59,496 nt of DNA from JAYRWN01 sp041917975 (GTDB taxonomy: Bacteria; Bacteroidota; Bacteroidia; Chitinophagales; Saprospiraceae): the NCBI GenBank assembly GCA_041917975.1, contig JAYRWN010000134.1:1-59496 (forward strand), in the 5' to 3' direction. A model generated the notes under the pieces. It worked only from the letters and a program-made list of their open reading frames with translations, was not told the DNA's origin and did no database searches. Each line of letters starts with the position of its first letter. Position 1 is the first letter of the stretch. Below are positions 37,816 through 47,540 of the stretch, in pieces. Made by a program: the position numbers and the translations under genes.

Positions 37816-38241
37816 TTAATCAGTTGTAAGCGGGGGTATAGGCCAATGAAAACATAAACCGTAACCATCCGGATCTACCAGATGCAGGGCTTTCCAGCCA
37901 TATCCGGTTATACCGGGTGAGTCCACCGCATACCCGACAGAATGAAGGTGCGCGTAAAGTTTATCAATGTCCGGGCAGCCAAAATACAAACAAAAGTCCT
38001 GGTGATGATTTTTTCTGATTACGTCTTCCATGTCCGGTCGCTGATGCGCTTCATAAGCTGTGTTAAGCATGACTTGGATGCTTTGATTTTCTAATAGAAC
38101 CCAATCCGCATGATCCTCATCGCCAGGAGGTGCAGATTGAAGCACCCGAAAATTTAAAATGTCCCGGTAAAACTTCAACGAACGCGGCATATCGTACACC
38201 TGCAATAGCGGAGCGGCATCGTGGAGTTTGATCAGTTCCAT
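37816..38241 (-). CDS. VOC-family (glyoxalase-like) protein
   Basis: The 141-residue product has two beta-alpha-beta-beta-beta modules: an N-terminal LLQVYDMPRSLKFYRDIL and a C-terminal DPDGYGLCFHW block. It is a single-chain glyoxalase/bleomycin-resistance-type protein with unknown substrate. Its ATG shares a base with the stop of the upstream MG2/plug gene (TAATG), so it is probably translationally coupled to it, an odd pairing of cytoplasmic and envelope products. Confidence 0.88.
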   Translation of the reverse strand: MELIKLHDAAPLLQVYDMPRSLKFYRDILNFRVLQSAPPGDEDHADWVLLENQSIQVMLNTAYEAHQRPDMEDVIRKNHHQDFCLYFGCPDIDKLYAHLHSVGYAVDSPGITGYGWKALHLVDPDGYGLCFHWPIPPLTTD

Positions 38242-40778
38242 TACCTGGCATTGACCTTAAATAATTTCACCGCTTGCACGAAACGACCATCGGCTGTTAC
38301 GCCTTCAATAAAGATTAAGTAGGTCCCACTTTTATCACAAGTATAAAATGAAAATTCACTGGGGTTTTGATCGGTGATGATCACTGGATTCCAGTATAGC
38401 GTGGTGCGAAAATCAGGTACATAATCTTCTGGTTTAGGTTTGTCATACACCGGAGCAGCAAATTCTCTGGCTTGATGATACCCGGGATGGTTAAAATTGA
38501 TAATGCCCGTTGATTCTTCTCCGTTTTCACTGTACATACCCGTAGCAGAACGGGTATAGATAGCGATGGCTCCGTTGGAACCTTGCATCCCCAAAAATCC
38601 CGCTGACGAATGAGTGAGAATATCAATGGCGTAAACGTTACTGGTGGGTACCGTATTGATTATTTCTTTGTCTACATAGGCGCCGTCCAACATAAATACA
38701 GGTTCTCGGCCTGTGCCGGCCAGGGAGGTCGATGAGCCAAAGAACACTTGGGGTGCCGCACCATAGCTGGTCCGGATGACCCGCAAACCCGGTACCCTGC
38801 TCTGTAAAATATCGAAGATTGTGGAGGCAAAAGTTGCCCCTGGAATTGAGTCCAGAATAAGACGTTGGGAAGGTTGGGAGTAATTGACTAATCCGGATTC
38901 CTTGAGGATATCCCGATAGCGACGCCGGGCCGAGATAACGATTTCATCCGCTTCAATAAACATGGTATCGTAGGATTGACGGACGATACGCATCCGGATA
39001 CTTTCATTGCGGTATTTATTAAGCAAATCGGGATTAGAAAACAGATCCGGTGATGGTCGTTGAAAAATTAATTCAGGTCGAGTCGGCTGATCCAGGATAA
39101 TGTTTACACTGCGGTTCGTAGTAATTTCGAAAGGGTTTTCTTCTCCATTTTTTTTACGCGAGCCCTTCTCTTTTTCGACTAATTTTACCTTTCCTGCTTG
39201 TACAAACATGGCGGTAGAATCAGGTATATCAATGCCGGTAAAAATAAACTTGCCGTCTTCATTAGTGACCTGGCTGTAAAAAGCATAACCGGCGTTGATG
39301 CTGCTGAGCATAACTTTAGCCGGCTGAGGTTTTTGATTATCCCAAAATTTGGTGATCTGACCTGATACGGTAAAACCGGATTCAGGATAATAATTCATCC
39401 GTGATGAAACATTACCTAACACATCTTTCCAGGTAAACCTGCGCCATCCGTAGGTAAGCATGATCATATCCATATGAGCCTGATCCAAGGATTTCCCTGA
39501 AATGATCAATTGATTTACTTTTTCCGTTAAGGTAGGTAAATCAGACTCGACCAGCATGTAGGACATCAGGCTTTTTACTGGCACCATATCGAAGATGTTA
39601 CCATCAATTACGCGGAGGTTAAGATTAGCATAAATAGGTGCTCCGGATGTGTCAGAAAGTGCAAAGGAGCCACTTACTTTTTGTCGTAAACCTACTTGAT
39701 CATTTTGAAGTTGGACATTAACCTCGAGGGTGGACTGAGGTATAAAACAAAGGCGCTCACATTCCGGTTGACCTGCACCATTAAAGAGGGTCAATTGTAA
39801 AATACCGGCAGGAAATCCGAGCGTGTTTATATTGGCTTTAAATCCTTTACCACCTTGAGCAGGTACATCAATTTTTACCACCGGCAGACCGCGGATATGG
39901 CCGATGATAAATGCGTCTTTCGCTCCATTCGGCATAGTTGATTCAACCTTGATTTCAATGTTTTGCTGACGATAATTTGCCCTTAGGGTAAATCCTTTGG
40001 GTTTCGTGTCCGGCAGGTCGAACTGATAATTTGTATTTCCAGCGGTTACTTTAGCCTGATATTTTTTACCGGCCAGAGGTTTGAAATGCGTTAAACCTAA
40101 GCCTTGTTGATTCGTTTTAAATACAGCTACAAAATTGTTTTGGTGGTCATAAATTTTTCCTTCGAGTGACAAACGAAAGCCGTCATTCGTTTGGCTGCGA
40201 ATAGCCACCACGGAGGATAAATCCTGGATGAGTTGCCCTCCTTCCGGGAAAAACTCTAAATTTAATCCGGTCAATGGCTGGGTTTGGTCGGCATGAGCGG
40301 ATGTAGGAAGCGTAGTTTTACCCTCGGCAATATCCGTACTAAAACTGCCACTATTATCTAAAATATTAATCGGAGTGGTAAACATAAAGTCAGCATTAAA
40401 ATTGCGCTGATAATTGCTGTAGGCCCTGAGCTGTAAAGTGCCTGGGGAAATATCTTCAGGTAGTTTAAATTCACCGGCCGCGCCGCCGTCCACTATTTTG
40501 AGGGTATGTTGACCGAGGATATTCTCCAGGCTATCATAAAGTTCAATGTAGACAAGCTGGCTAAGGGTGGCGGGTATATGGCTGGTCGCATCTAGAGCAT
40601 ACAATTTATACCATATGATTTCTCCTGGAGAATAAAATGGTTTATCCGTCTGGACATATAATTTCTCCTGGACGCGTTTTTCCAGGTAGCGTTGTAATTT
40701 TTGCAGATGTTCATCAGGAGTGACCATCGCTATTCCCAAAACTAAACAAAGGCCGCTAAGCCATAACTGTTTGTGCAT
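38241..40778 (-). CDS. MG2-domain protein with orphan TonB plug domain
   Basis: The 845-residue product has a signal peptide, then an alpha-2-macroglobulin-like MG2 domain (about residues 38-140, with VQTDKPFYSPGEIIWYK), and further beta-rich domains. Near the C-terminus it has a TonB-receptor plug-like domain (about 640-765) with VFMLDGAYVD and the closing GSNGAIAIYTR. No beta-barrel follows, so it is not a transporter by itself. It is probably a periplasmic or outer-membrane-attached protein. The family is common in Bacteroidota, with no settled role. The VOC gene overlaps its stop by one base. Confidence 0.88.
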   Translation of the reverse strand: MHKQLWLSGLCLVLGIAMVTPDEHLQKLQRYLEKRVQEKLYVQTDKPFYSPGEIIWYKLYALDATSHIPATLSQLVYIELYDSLENILGQHTLKIVDGGAAGEFKLPEDISPGTLQLRAYSNYQRNFNADFMFTTPINILDNSGSFSTDIAEGKTTLPTSAHADQTQPLTGLNLEFFPEGGQLIQDLSSVVAIRSQTNDGFRLSLEGKIYDHQNNFVAVFKTNQQGLGLTHFKPLAGKKYQAKVTAGNTNYQFDLPDTKPKGFTLRANYRQQNIEIKVESTMPNGAKDAFIIGHIRGLPVVKIDVPAQGGKGFKANINTLGFPAGILQLTLFNGAGQPECERLCFIPQSTLEVNVQLQNDQVGLRQKVSGSFALSDTSGAPIYANLNLRVIDGNIFDMVPVKSLMSYMLVESDLPTLTEKVNQLIISGKSLDQAHMDMIMLTYGWRRFTWKDVLGNVSSRMNYYPESGFTVSGQITKFWDNQKPQPAKVMLSSINAGYAFYSQVTNEDGKFIFTGIDIPDSTAMFVQAGKVKLVEKEKGSRKKNGEENPFEITTNRSVNIILDQPTRPELIFQRPSPDLFSNPDLLNKYRNESIRMRIVRQSYDTMFIEADEIVISARRRYRDILKESGLVNYSQPSQRLILDSIPGATFASTIFDILQSRVPGLRVIRTSYGAAPQVFFGSSTSLAGTGREPVFMLDGAYVDKEIINTVPTSNVYAIDILTHSSAGFLGMQGSNGAIAIYTRSATGMYSENGEESTGIINFNHPGYHQAREFAAPVYDKPKPEDYVPDFRTTLYWNPVIITDQNPSEFSFYTCDKSGTYLIFIEGVTADGRFVQAVKLFKVNAR

Positions 40779-40871
40779 GATGTTATGCTAATATTATTGA
40801 AAATTAAACATTTAATTTATTATTTGTATGTTTTACAAAACATAAGGAATCAAAAAATTGGTGCTCTAAGT

Positions 40872-41555
40872 CTATTTGAGATTTTTATTGACCCATTTGA
40901 AGGCTTCACGATAGGTTAATGGTGGTAACCGGTGGTTTTCCACAAAATCTATAACCGCTTGGGCCTCATATTTAGAGTATTGTCGCAAGGCCCAACCGCA
41001 AGCCTTCTGGATAAAAAACTCCGGGGAAGAATTAAGTTCCAAAATATACCGGGTCATTAATTTAAAATCTGTGTCGTAGCGGTATAATAATTGAAAAATA
41101 ACGGCACTGCGTTGTAACCACATGTTCTGACTATCCATCCAACGGCGGGTAATGGGTGCTTTATCCTGGGGGTAAATTTTAAAATGTATTCCTGCCAGTT
41201 TGGCTAACCAATCCACGGTATCCCACCAGGATTTTTCAAGGATCATAGTTTCAATTAATTCTATCGCGTGCGGGCCCAGTTTTTTTTGCAAGCGCTGGGT
41301 AATTTCTATGGCTGCATATTGCAATTCCCGGAAGGGGTCATCAAAACATAATTCTATAAAACCGGGCAGCAGCTGGGGTGGAATCAGATCATGTTCGTGA
41401 ATATGCGCTTTTATTACACTTAACCATCGTGGAGCATGCAATCCGTAATAATCAAATTGGTTACGCATGTACTGGCGTTGCTGATGAGCGATGTCCTCAT
41501 TAGCTTCACGGGCTAAGGCAGTTTTTAGCTGTCGATAATAGGTTGCGGCCGTCAT
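40872..41555 (-). CDS. AlkD-like DNA alkylation repair protein
   Basis: The 227-residue all-helical product has the HEAT-like repeat pattern of AlkD DNA glycosylases. The SWWDTVDWLA, MWLQRSAVIFQL and FIQKACGWALRQYSK blocks carry the expected W and D of the lesion site. It would excise N3- and N7-alkylpurines from DNA in the cytoplasm. The length matches the family. It is monocistronic in appearance. Confidence 0.92.
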   Translation of the reverse strand: MTAATYYRQLKTALAREANEDIAHQQRQYMRNQFDYYGLHAPRWLSVIKAHIHEHDLIPPQLLPGFIELCFDDPFRELQYAAIEITQRLQKKLGPHAIELIETMILEKSWWDTVDWLAKLAGIHFKIYPQDKAPITRRWMDSQNMWLQRSAVIFQLLYRYDTDFKLMTRYILELNSSPEFFIQKACGWALRQYSKYEAQAVIDFVENHRLPPLTYREAFKWVNKNLK

Positions 41556-41673
41556 GCAGGTTAGCGTAATCTTGAGTCAGGCAATAAAGAAAAACAAATT
41601 TTTGAAATTAGATGAATTAGATAACCTTATTCTGGATAGATAAAAAGAATAACCCAAATTAAGGTGTTCAGGT

Positions 41674-41707
41674 AAAATAAAAAGGGTAGCCGCGGTGACG
41701 ACTACCC
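41674..41707 (-). terminator. Rho-independent terminator of the CHRD protein gene
   Basis: On the minus strand a stem GGGTAG/CTACCC (positions 41707-41702 and 41689-41684) is followed by a T-rich run (41683-41674). It lies about 20 bp after the CHRD gene stop. Confidence 0.7.
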
Positions 41708-41728
41708 CATCATGATATGGTTGAAGAT

Positions 41729-44700
41729 TTACAATTTCAAAAATTTTACACTAGTCAAAGGACGTCCTTGTTTGCTGATGAATAACTGGTAAAAACCGGG
41801 TGGCAGTTGTTGAACAGGTATTTGATGCTGGTTTTGGCCAGCGGAAAAATTATAGGATGAAGAATAGAAAATTTTTCGACCATCGTAACTGATGATACTT
41901 AAATCAGTCTTAACCGATTCCTTAGACCATAATGCCAAATTTATCACCTCCTGCACCGGGTTGGGGTACAGGTTAGCAGTAAATTCGTTAGGCAAAAATT
42001 CAATTACGGAAGTAATTTCGCCACGCTCTAATACCAGTGAATCCAAGGCACCGCTGGTAATTAAACTACCATCGCTGGAGAATACCCGGTGATAAATTTT
42101 TATGCTTTGACCATTTTGGATACCCAAAAGATTTAATACGGAGTCTATCTGTCCGAATGGCAGGGCAAACAAGTTGTTGGTTCCCAAAGGTAAGGTGCTT
42201 AAGGGGAAGGCAAACAAAGGTTCAAGACTCAGCTGCCATAGATATACCACAGCTTGCCCGTCAGCATCACTTACCGGAGCCCAACTAACTATTAATAGCG
42301 AATCGGAATCTTTGCTCACCGTTACGGTGTCTGTACTTGCCGGAGTGATAAATGCACTGATCCGGTCGGGATATAGGTTGATGGACGGTAAAAGTTGGCC
42401 CCGGACTTCACCACTTCGCACACGATTGGTGTGGACGTTGACGTAGAGCCCTCCTTCTTGCAGGGCCGTATGATTCGTGGCATCCAGGGTAATGTTATTA
42501 TTTTCGGCAAGATATACACCACTCAGATAAGTCGTGTCCAGGGTGATGTTCAGGTTATTGGCAATGCCGCCGTTTAGTCCTGTCTTTGCCCCGTGAAGAT
42601 GTGATCCTCCGGCCACGGATAACGCTACAGAATCTAATAAATTATTCACCGACCCGGTCACAATGATACGATTGCCAGTTGACTCCACATTTATTTTACC
42701 ACGACCGGTAGAAATGACTGGTGTGGTTTCATGGAGACCTGTCAGGGTAGCAGTGTAATAATTCCTGGCATAAGGCAATAATTGTCCACGCAACTCACCG
42801 CCTCCAAAATTCAGAGTATGAATGTTTACGTATGTTAACCTTTTGAAGATGGTGTCTCTGATCATGGTTTGAGAGGGGTTATTGACGTTGGAACGCACCG
42901 CAAAAACACCTCCGGTAGAATCCTGATTAAGCGCGGAATTTAAATTAAACAAGATAGCTCCGTTTCTGCCGGCAATGCCATAATGAATGTGGGCACCCCC
43001 GGTGGTGCTTACACTGACTTTGGAGCTGAGGTTATTGAACGATCCGTGGGTAATCAATCTTGCGCCGGTGTATTCAGTGATCGCGATTCCTTCGCCTTTC
43101 GTGTTAACATTATTCATACTTTCTCCACCTAAATGGGAGATAAACACAGCTACCGCACCGGGTAATAATTGACCTCTGATTTCACCTGGGGCAAAAACGG
43201 CGGTATGTATGTTGGCATACATCAATCTGCGCTGCAATGTATCCACCTGCGTGCCGGATAAGGTAAATCGGTTCTGAGAGGCCTGTACTTGACCACCGGT
43301 AGAGTCTGCATTTAGACTCAGTGTTAAGGGAAAAGCAATCGGACCGTTACTGCCCGCAGGAGCCAAATGTAAATGTGCTCCACCACTGATGTCGGTACGT
43401 ACTTTACCTTTTAGTCCCGTAAATGACCCACTGACAGTCACATTTGTTCCTGATTTTTCGGCCACCAGATGCCCGAATGCTTCCGATTGGCGGGGAGAAA
43501 CTTCCTGGCTGCCGGTGAGATAGGCATGGAAATAATACTGACTTAAGGGTAACAATTGTCCACGTGCTTCACCCCCAGGAAAGCTGGCGGTATGTACTTG
43601 CAGATAATAATTCCGATTTAATAAATGGGCGATCTGGGCACTATCCACAGAAAAAGTGTTATTGGCCGGTGAAATAGAGCCACCTAAGGAATCCGCATTC
43701 AGTGTAAGCGTTAATGGGAAGATAATCGATCCATTTGAGCCGGCCATCCCTTGATGAACGTGGCCCCCGCCATTGATGTCTATCCGGATTGGTGTGCCGA
43801 AGCCGCTTGCCAGGCCGGTTAATTGTAAGGTGGAATCACCCAGGACACCCAGGATTTGACCCCGTGCCAAGGTTAATACGGGATTCGACTGCTGGGTGCC
43901 AGTGAGAAAAGACCTAAAATACGCTCGCGCCACAGGTAATATTTGGCCGCGTATTTCACCTCCGGTAAAATTTAAAGTGTGTACGTTGACATACAAACCG
44001 GCATTCGACAGCTGTGAAATTTGCTCATCCGTGAGCACAAAAGTATTATTCGCCGCTTCAAAGGTTGCACCCAAACTATCGGCATTTAAAACGCCAGTCA
44101 GATTAAATACTATCCCGCCATTTTGCCCCGGTATTCCACTATGAATATGAAAACCGCCGGCTACATTAACGGCGATAGGCGAAGAAAGGCCAAAGACAGT
44201 TCCGCTTAATATTAGTTGCTTATCGTGCAATTCGGCATAGAGTAATCCAGCACCATCCGACATGACCGGTACGGATTGTTGGGACCCGGTCAGGCTGGCC
44301 TGAAAATGGGCATCGGCAACCGGTACAATTTGTCCGCGAATTTCTCCACCCGGGTAGGCGGCGGTGTGAATGTTTATGTAATAACCGCGGCTATTCAGGA
44401 TATTTTTTTCGTCCGCGGTCAATACAATTCGGTTGGAGTCCGGACTAAACGTTCCACGCCGTAAGGTGGAGTCCAAGTCCACATTTAAGTTAAACGCTAT
44501 GCCACCATTTTGACCCGCTTTACCCACATGAATGTGGGCACCGCCGGAGGCATTGGCATTAAAATCACTGGTCAATTCACTAAACTGACCTTGTAAGGTA
44601 AAAGTATCTCCAATCAACGTAGCCTGGAAATTTCCATGCGCGATAGTTAAGACGGGAAGACGGCTTTGATAACCCGTCAAATGGGCTTCAAAATAGGTAG

Positions 44701-44770
44701 TATCTTGAGCTAAAAGGGAAAAAAAAGACAATAACAGGACTACCCCTGTCCATGTACGAGTATTAGACAT
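41729..44770 (-). CDS. Secreted protein with six CHRD domains and T9SS sorting domain
   Basis: The 1013-residue product has a signal peptide (1-21), then six tandem CHRD domains of about 130 residues each. Each contains an H-I-H element (GGAHIHVG-type) and ends with a GGEIRGQ-L-P element. A beta-rich segment follows (about 795-920), then a type A T9SS sorting domain from about residue 938 (LYPNPVQ to SVKFLKL). It should be exported by T9SS and displayed or released at the cell surface. CHRD domains are named after chordin; in bacteria their role is unknown. Confidence 0.92.
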   Translation of the reverse strand: MSNTRTWTGVVLLLSFFSLLAQDTTYFEAHLTGYQSRLPVLTIAHGNFQATLIGDTFTLQGQFSELTSDFNANASGGAHIHVGKAGQNGGIAFNLNVDLDSTLRRGTFSPDSNRIVLTADEKNILNSRGYYINIHTAAYPGGEIRGQIVPVADAHFQASLTGSQQSVPVMSDGAGLLYAELHDKQLILSGTVFGLSSPIAVNVAGGFHIHSGIPGQNGGIVFNLTGVLNADSLGATFEAANNTFVLTDEQISQLSNAGLYVNVHTLNFTGGEIRGQILPVARAYFRSFLTGTQQSNPVLTLARGQILGVLGDSTLQLTGLASGFGTPIRIDINGGGHVHQGMAGSNGSIIFPLTLTLNADSLGGSISPANNTFSVDSAQIAHLLNRNYYLQVHTASFPGGEARGQLLPLSQYYFHAYLTGSQEVSPRQSEAFGHLVAEKSGTNVTVSGSFTGLKGKVRTDISGGAHLHLAPAGSNGPIAFPLTLSLNADSTGGQVQASQNRFTLSGTQVDTLQRRLMYANIHTAVFAPGEIRGQLLPGAVAVFISHLGGESMNNVNTKGEGIAITEYTGARLITHGSFNNLSSKVSVSTTGGAHIHYGIAGRNGAILFNLNSALNQDSTGGVFAVRSNVNNPSQTMIRDTIFKRLTYVNIHTLNFGGGELRGQLLPYARNYYTATLTGLHETTPVISTGRGKINVESTGNRIIVTGSVNNLLDSVALSVAGGSHLHGAKTGLNGGIANNLNITLDTTYLSGVYLAENNNITLDATNHTALQEGGLYVNVHTNRVRSGEVRGQLLPSINLYPDRISAFITPASTDTVTVSKDSDSLLIVSWAPVSDADGQAVVYLWQLSLEPLFAFPLSTLPLGTNNLFALPFGQIDSVLNLLGIQNGQSIKIYHRVFSSDGSLITSGALDSLVLERGEITSVIEFLPNEFTANLYPNPVQEVINLALWSKESVKTDLSIISYDGRKIFYSSSYNFSAGQNQHQIPVQQLPPGFYQLFISKQGRPLTSVKFLKL

Positions 44771-44876
44771 AGGAAAATAGGTTTAATGTATAAATCTGCA
44801 ATAAATTAATCGTATATACAAATATTAAATAAAAAAATATTCCGTAAGCGTACATGAATGCATTTAATTTGCAGCT

Positions 44877-45656
44877 ATGGACATGATCACCTCGTCGTCA
44901 AACCCCCGTTTGAAATGGGTAAAATCTTTACTGGAAAAATCAGGAGAACGAAAATCTTCCGGTCTGTGTGTGGTGGAGGGCAGTAAAGAAATAAAATTAG
45001 CCCTTGATCATGGCTTTGAATTAGTACATCTCTTTAGCGACCTGAAACATCAGACCGGGATGAATTCCTGGCCGGTTTCCCAGCAACTAATATCTTGGGT
45101 ACATCCATCATTAATGGATAAACTGGTTTTGCGGGAAGGCACTTCAGCCCTGTTAGGTGTTTTTAAGACGCGCACATGGTCCCTGGATGAGTTCACTGCT
45201 GAATCTTTTATCGTGGTGGTGGATGGTTTAGAAAAGCCGGGAAATATTGGTGCTATCGCCAGAACCGTTGCGGCATTAGGGCAAAAAGCCCTGATGGTCA
45301 CGAATCCGGTGGCGGATCTATTTAATCCCCACGCCATACGATCCAGCGTCGGGGCATTATTTGCCCTTAAATCCGGAATTTTTAGTGTGCAAGAAATTTT
45401 AGCTTTGGCTAAACAAAATAATTACGACATATTCCTTACACATTTGCAGGGTGCTTTACCGCCCTGGGAAATAGTCTATCCTGCCAAAAGTATCCTGGTC
45501 CTGGGATCGGAAGCTTACGGTGTGGGTGAGGCCTGGGCGCAGGCGCCTCTGCAACGTATTAAAATACCGATGGCTACATCCATTGACTCACTAAATGTTG
45601 CAAATACAGCAGCCATGTTGATTTATGAGTGGGTTCGACAAAAAAATACGCGATGA
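44877..45656 (+). CDS. SpoU/TrmH-family RNA 2'-O-methyltransferase
   Basis: The 259-residue product has an N-terminal substrate-binding domain (SSSNPRLKWVKSLLEKSGER) and a C-terminal SPOUT domain. The three SpoU motifs are NIGAIARTV (about residue 125), VLGSEAYGV (about 211) and IPMATSIDSLNVANTAAM (about 230). It uses SAM to methylate a ribose in rRNA or tRNA, but the site cannot be predicted. Motif two has A-Y where many members have E-G or H-G. An AT-rich ATTTAATTTGC element ends 5 nt before the ATG. Confidence 0.92.
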   Translation: MDMITSSSNPRLKWVKSLLEKSGERKSSGLCVVEGSKEIKLALDHGFELVHLFSDLKHQTGMNSWPVSQQLISWVHPSLMDKLVLREGTSALLGVFKTRTWSLDEFTAESFIVVVDGLEKPGNIGAIARTVAALGQKALMVTNPVADLFNPHAIRSSVGALFALKSGIFSVQEILALAKQNNYDIFLTHLQGALPPWEIVYPAKSILVLGSEAYGVGEAWAQAPLQRIKIPMATSIDSLNVANTAAMLIYEWVRQKNTR

Positions 45657-45902
45657 ATGTTTCTCCAGCCTTGTTTAGTCCGGGACGAACTTAGTTTCAT
45701 CGAATATTTTACATTTTGCGATAGTGATTATCGAAATTTAATTGCCCTAAGAAATTAGTTTGCCCCACCATATAAATCAATTAAAGATTTATCCCGCAAG
45801 GGTAAAAGATGGTATTGAATTTGTCAGAGGAGTAATATTTTGTGACATACAGGCTAAAATTATTATTTCTGACGTTTCTAATCAATAGTCAACGAAAAAA
45901 AC

Positions 45903-47519
45903 ATGGGTCAATTAACAACACCGTCTTGGTCTGAATTTGGTTCCGGTCTCGATCCTTATCAAGGGAATTGGAGTGAAAAAGAAGCGATACATTTATTGCG
46001 GCGTACACTCTTCGGAGTCAGAAAAGAGGATCTGGCTAAACTAACGGCTCTGAACGCGGAGAAAGCGGTAACCGAACTATTGAAGCCAGAGCCTGTGCCG
46101 CCTCTTCCCGTAAATGACTATAATCGGGATGATTTGGTTGATCCGGATGTGCCTTTTGGTAAACCCTGGGTGGAAGCCGCCCGGTCGGAAGATGGAGATG
46201 TCACCAGTGCGCGCATTGTTTCCTTAAAAAGTTGGTGGGTCAATCAAATTCTTGGTCAAAAACTGTCATTGCACCAGAAAATGATTTTGTTCTGGCATAA
46301 TCATTTTGCCACCCAAAGTTGGGGCGTATTTTGGCCTACCTTGAGTTATCAGCATTTTATGTTATTGCACCAAAACACCTTTGGTAATTTTAAGACCCTC
46401 ACAAAATTAATTACCCTTGATCCGCAAATGTTATTATACCTCAATGGCGCTTTTAACAATAAGGATGCACCTGATGAAAATTACGCCCGTGAACTGCAGG
46501 AATTATTTTGTATTGGTAAAGGCCCCAATGCTCGTTTTACAGAATCCGATGTACAACAAGCTGCGCGAGTGCTCACCGGATGGACAATAGACTGGAACAA
46601 TAAAGGAATAAGTTATTTTAACCCCTGGCTGCATGACAGAGGCACCAAAAATTTTTCATCTTTTTATAATAATAAAATTATAAACGGGAAAGCCGGGGTA
46701 GAAGGCGCCCAAGAGGTGGACGAACTATTGAATATGATTTTCAACCAAGCGGAAACAGCCTTATTTATCTGCCGCAAATTGTATCGTTTTTTTGTTTATT
46801 CAGAAATAACTTCCGAAACCGAAACGCTGGTCATCGAACCGATGGCAAGACTCCTTCGTGAAAATAATTACGAGATAAAACCTGTACTACAAGCGCTTTT
46901 CAGCAGTGCGCATTTTTACAGTACGGACATCCGGGGGGCTCAAATAAAAAGTCCAACTGATTTTCTCTTAGGATTCTGGCGAGCTACCAAAGTCTCCATG
47001 CCTAACCAGGCCAGTGCCCGTCAGCAATTACAAATCAAGGCCTCCTTAATCTGGCATATGGACGGCATTGGCCAGCAATTATTAGATCCTCCAAACGTAG
47101 CCGGATGGCCCGCTTATTATCAAATACCTAATTTTGACCGCAGTTGGGTCAGCACTGATTCCATTCCCCGCCGGGCTATCATGACCGACTCTTTTATTTA
47201 TTGGGGCTTTTGGTCGGAAGATTTATTGACTAATGTGGATTTGCCGGCTTATGTTAAAACTCTTCGAGAGCCCGCTTTTCTGGATCCACTGATCGATGAA
47301 TTATCGGACCTGCATTTGGGTGGAGAATTATCCGCCGCGGTTCGCGACACCCTAAAATCTATTTTACTCACCGGTCAAAGCAATGAATTTTATTGGACGC
47401 ATGCCTGGAATAGTTTTGTCGAGGCTCCGAATGATCGTATGGCACGCACTACCGTGGAAAGCAGATTAAAACCATTTTTCCAATATTTAATGCAGCTTTC
47501 CGAATATCAATTGTATTAA
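45903..47519 (+). CDS. DUF1800 family protein
   Basis: The 538-residue product has the DUF1800 pattern: AIHLLRRTLFG near the N-terminus, KMILFWHNHFATQ, ENYARELQELFCIG, VLTGWT, and the PPNVAGWPAY block. The family always pairs with DUF1501 proteins, as here, with 21 bp between stop and next start. No signal peptide is visible at the N-terminus. Function is unknown; roles in envelope or extracellular processing have been proposed by association. The 246 bp upstream contain only a TATTTTG-like box about 60 bp before the start. Confidence 0.93.
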   Translation: MGQLTTPSWSEFGSGLDPYQGNWSEKEAIHLLRRTLFGVRKEDLAKLTALNAEKAVTELLKPEPVPPLPVNDYNRDDLVDPDVPFGKPWVEAARSEDGDVTSARIVSLKSWWVNQILGQKLSLHQKMILFWHNHFATQSWGVFWPTLSYQHFMLLHQNTFGNFKTLTKLITLDPQMLLYLNGAFNNKDAPDENYARELQELFCIGKGPNARFTESDVQQAARVLTGWTIDWNNKGISYFNPWLHDRGTKNFSSFYNNKIINGKAGVEGAQEVDELLNMIFNQAETALFICRKLYRFFVYSEITSETETLVIEPMARLLRENNYEIKPVLQALFSSAHFYSTDIRGAQIKSPTDFLLGFWRATKVSMPNQASARQQLQIKASLIWHMDGIGQQLLDPPNVAGWPAYYQIPNFDRSWVSTDSIPRRAIMTDSFIYWGFWSEDLLTNVDLPAYVKTLREPAFLDPLIDELSDLHLGGELSAAVRDTLKSILLTGQSNEFYWTHAWNSFVEAPNDRMARTTVESRLKPFFQYLMQLSEYQLY

Positions 47520-47540
47520 TCATCCTTTAGTTAGCTAAAC

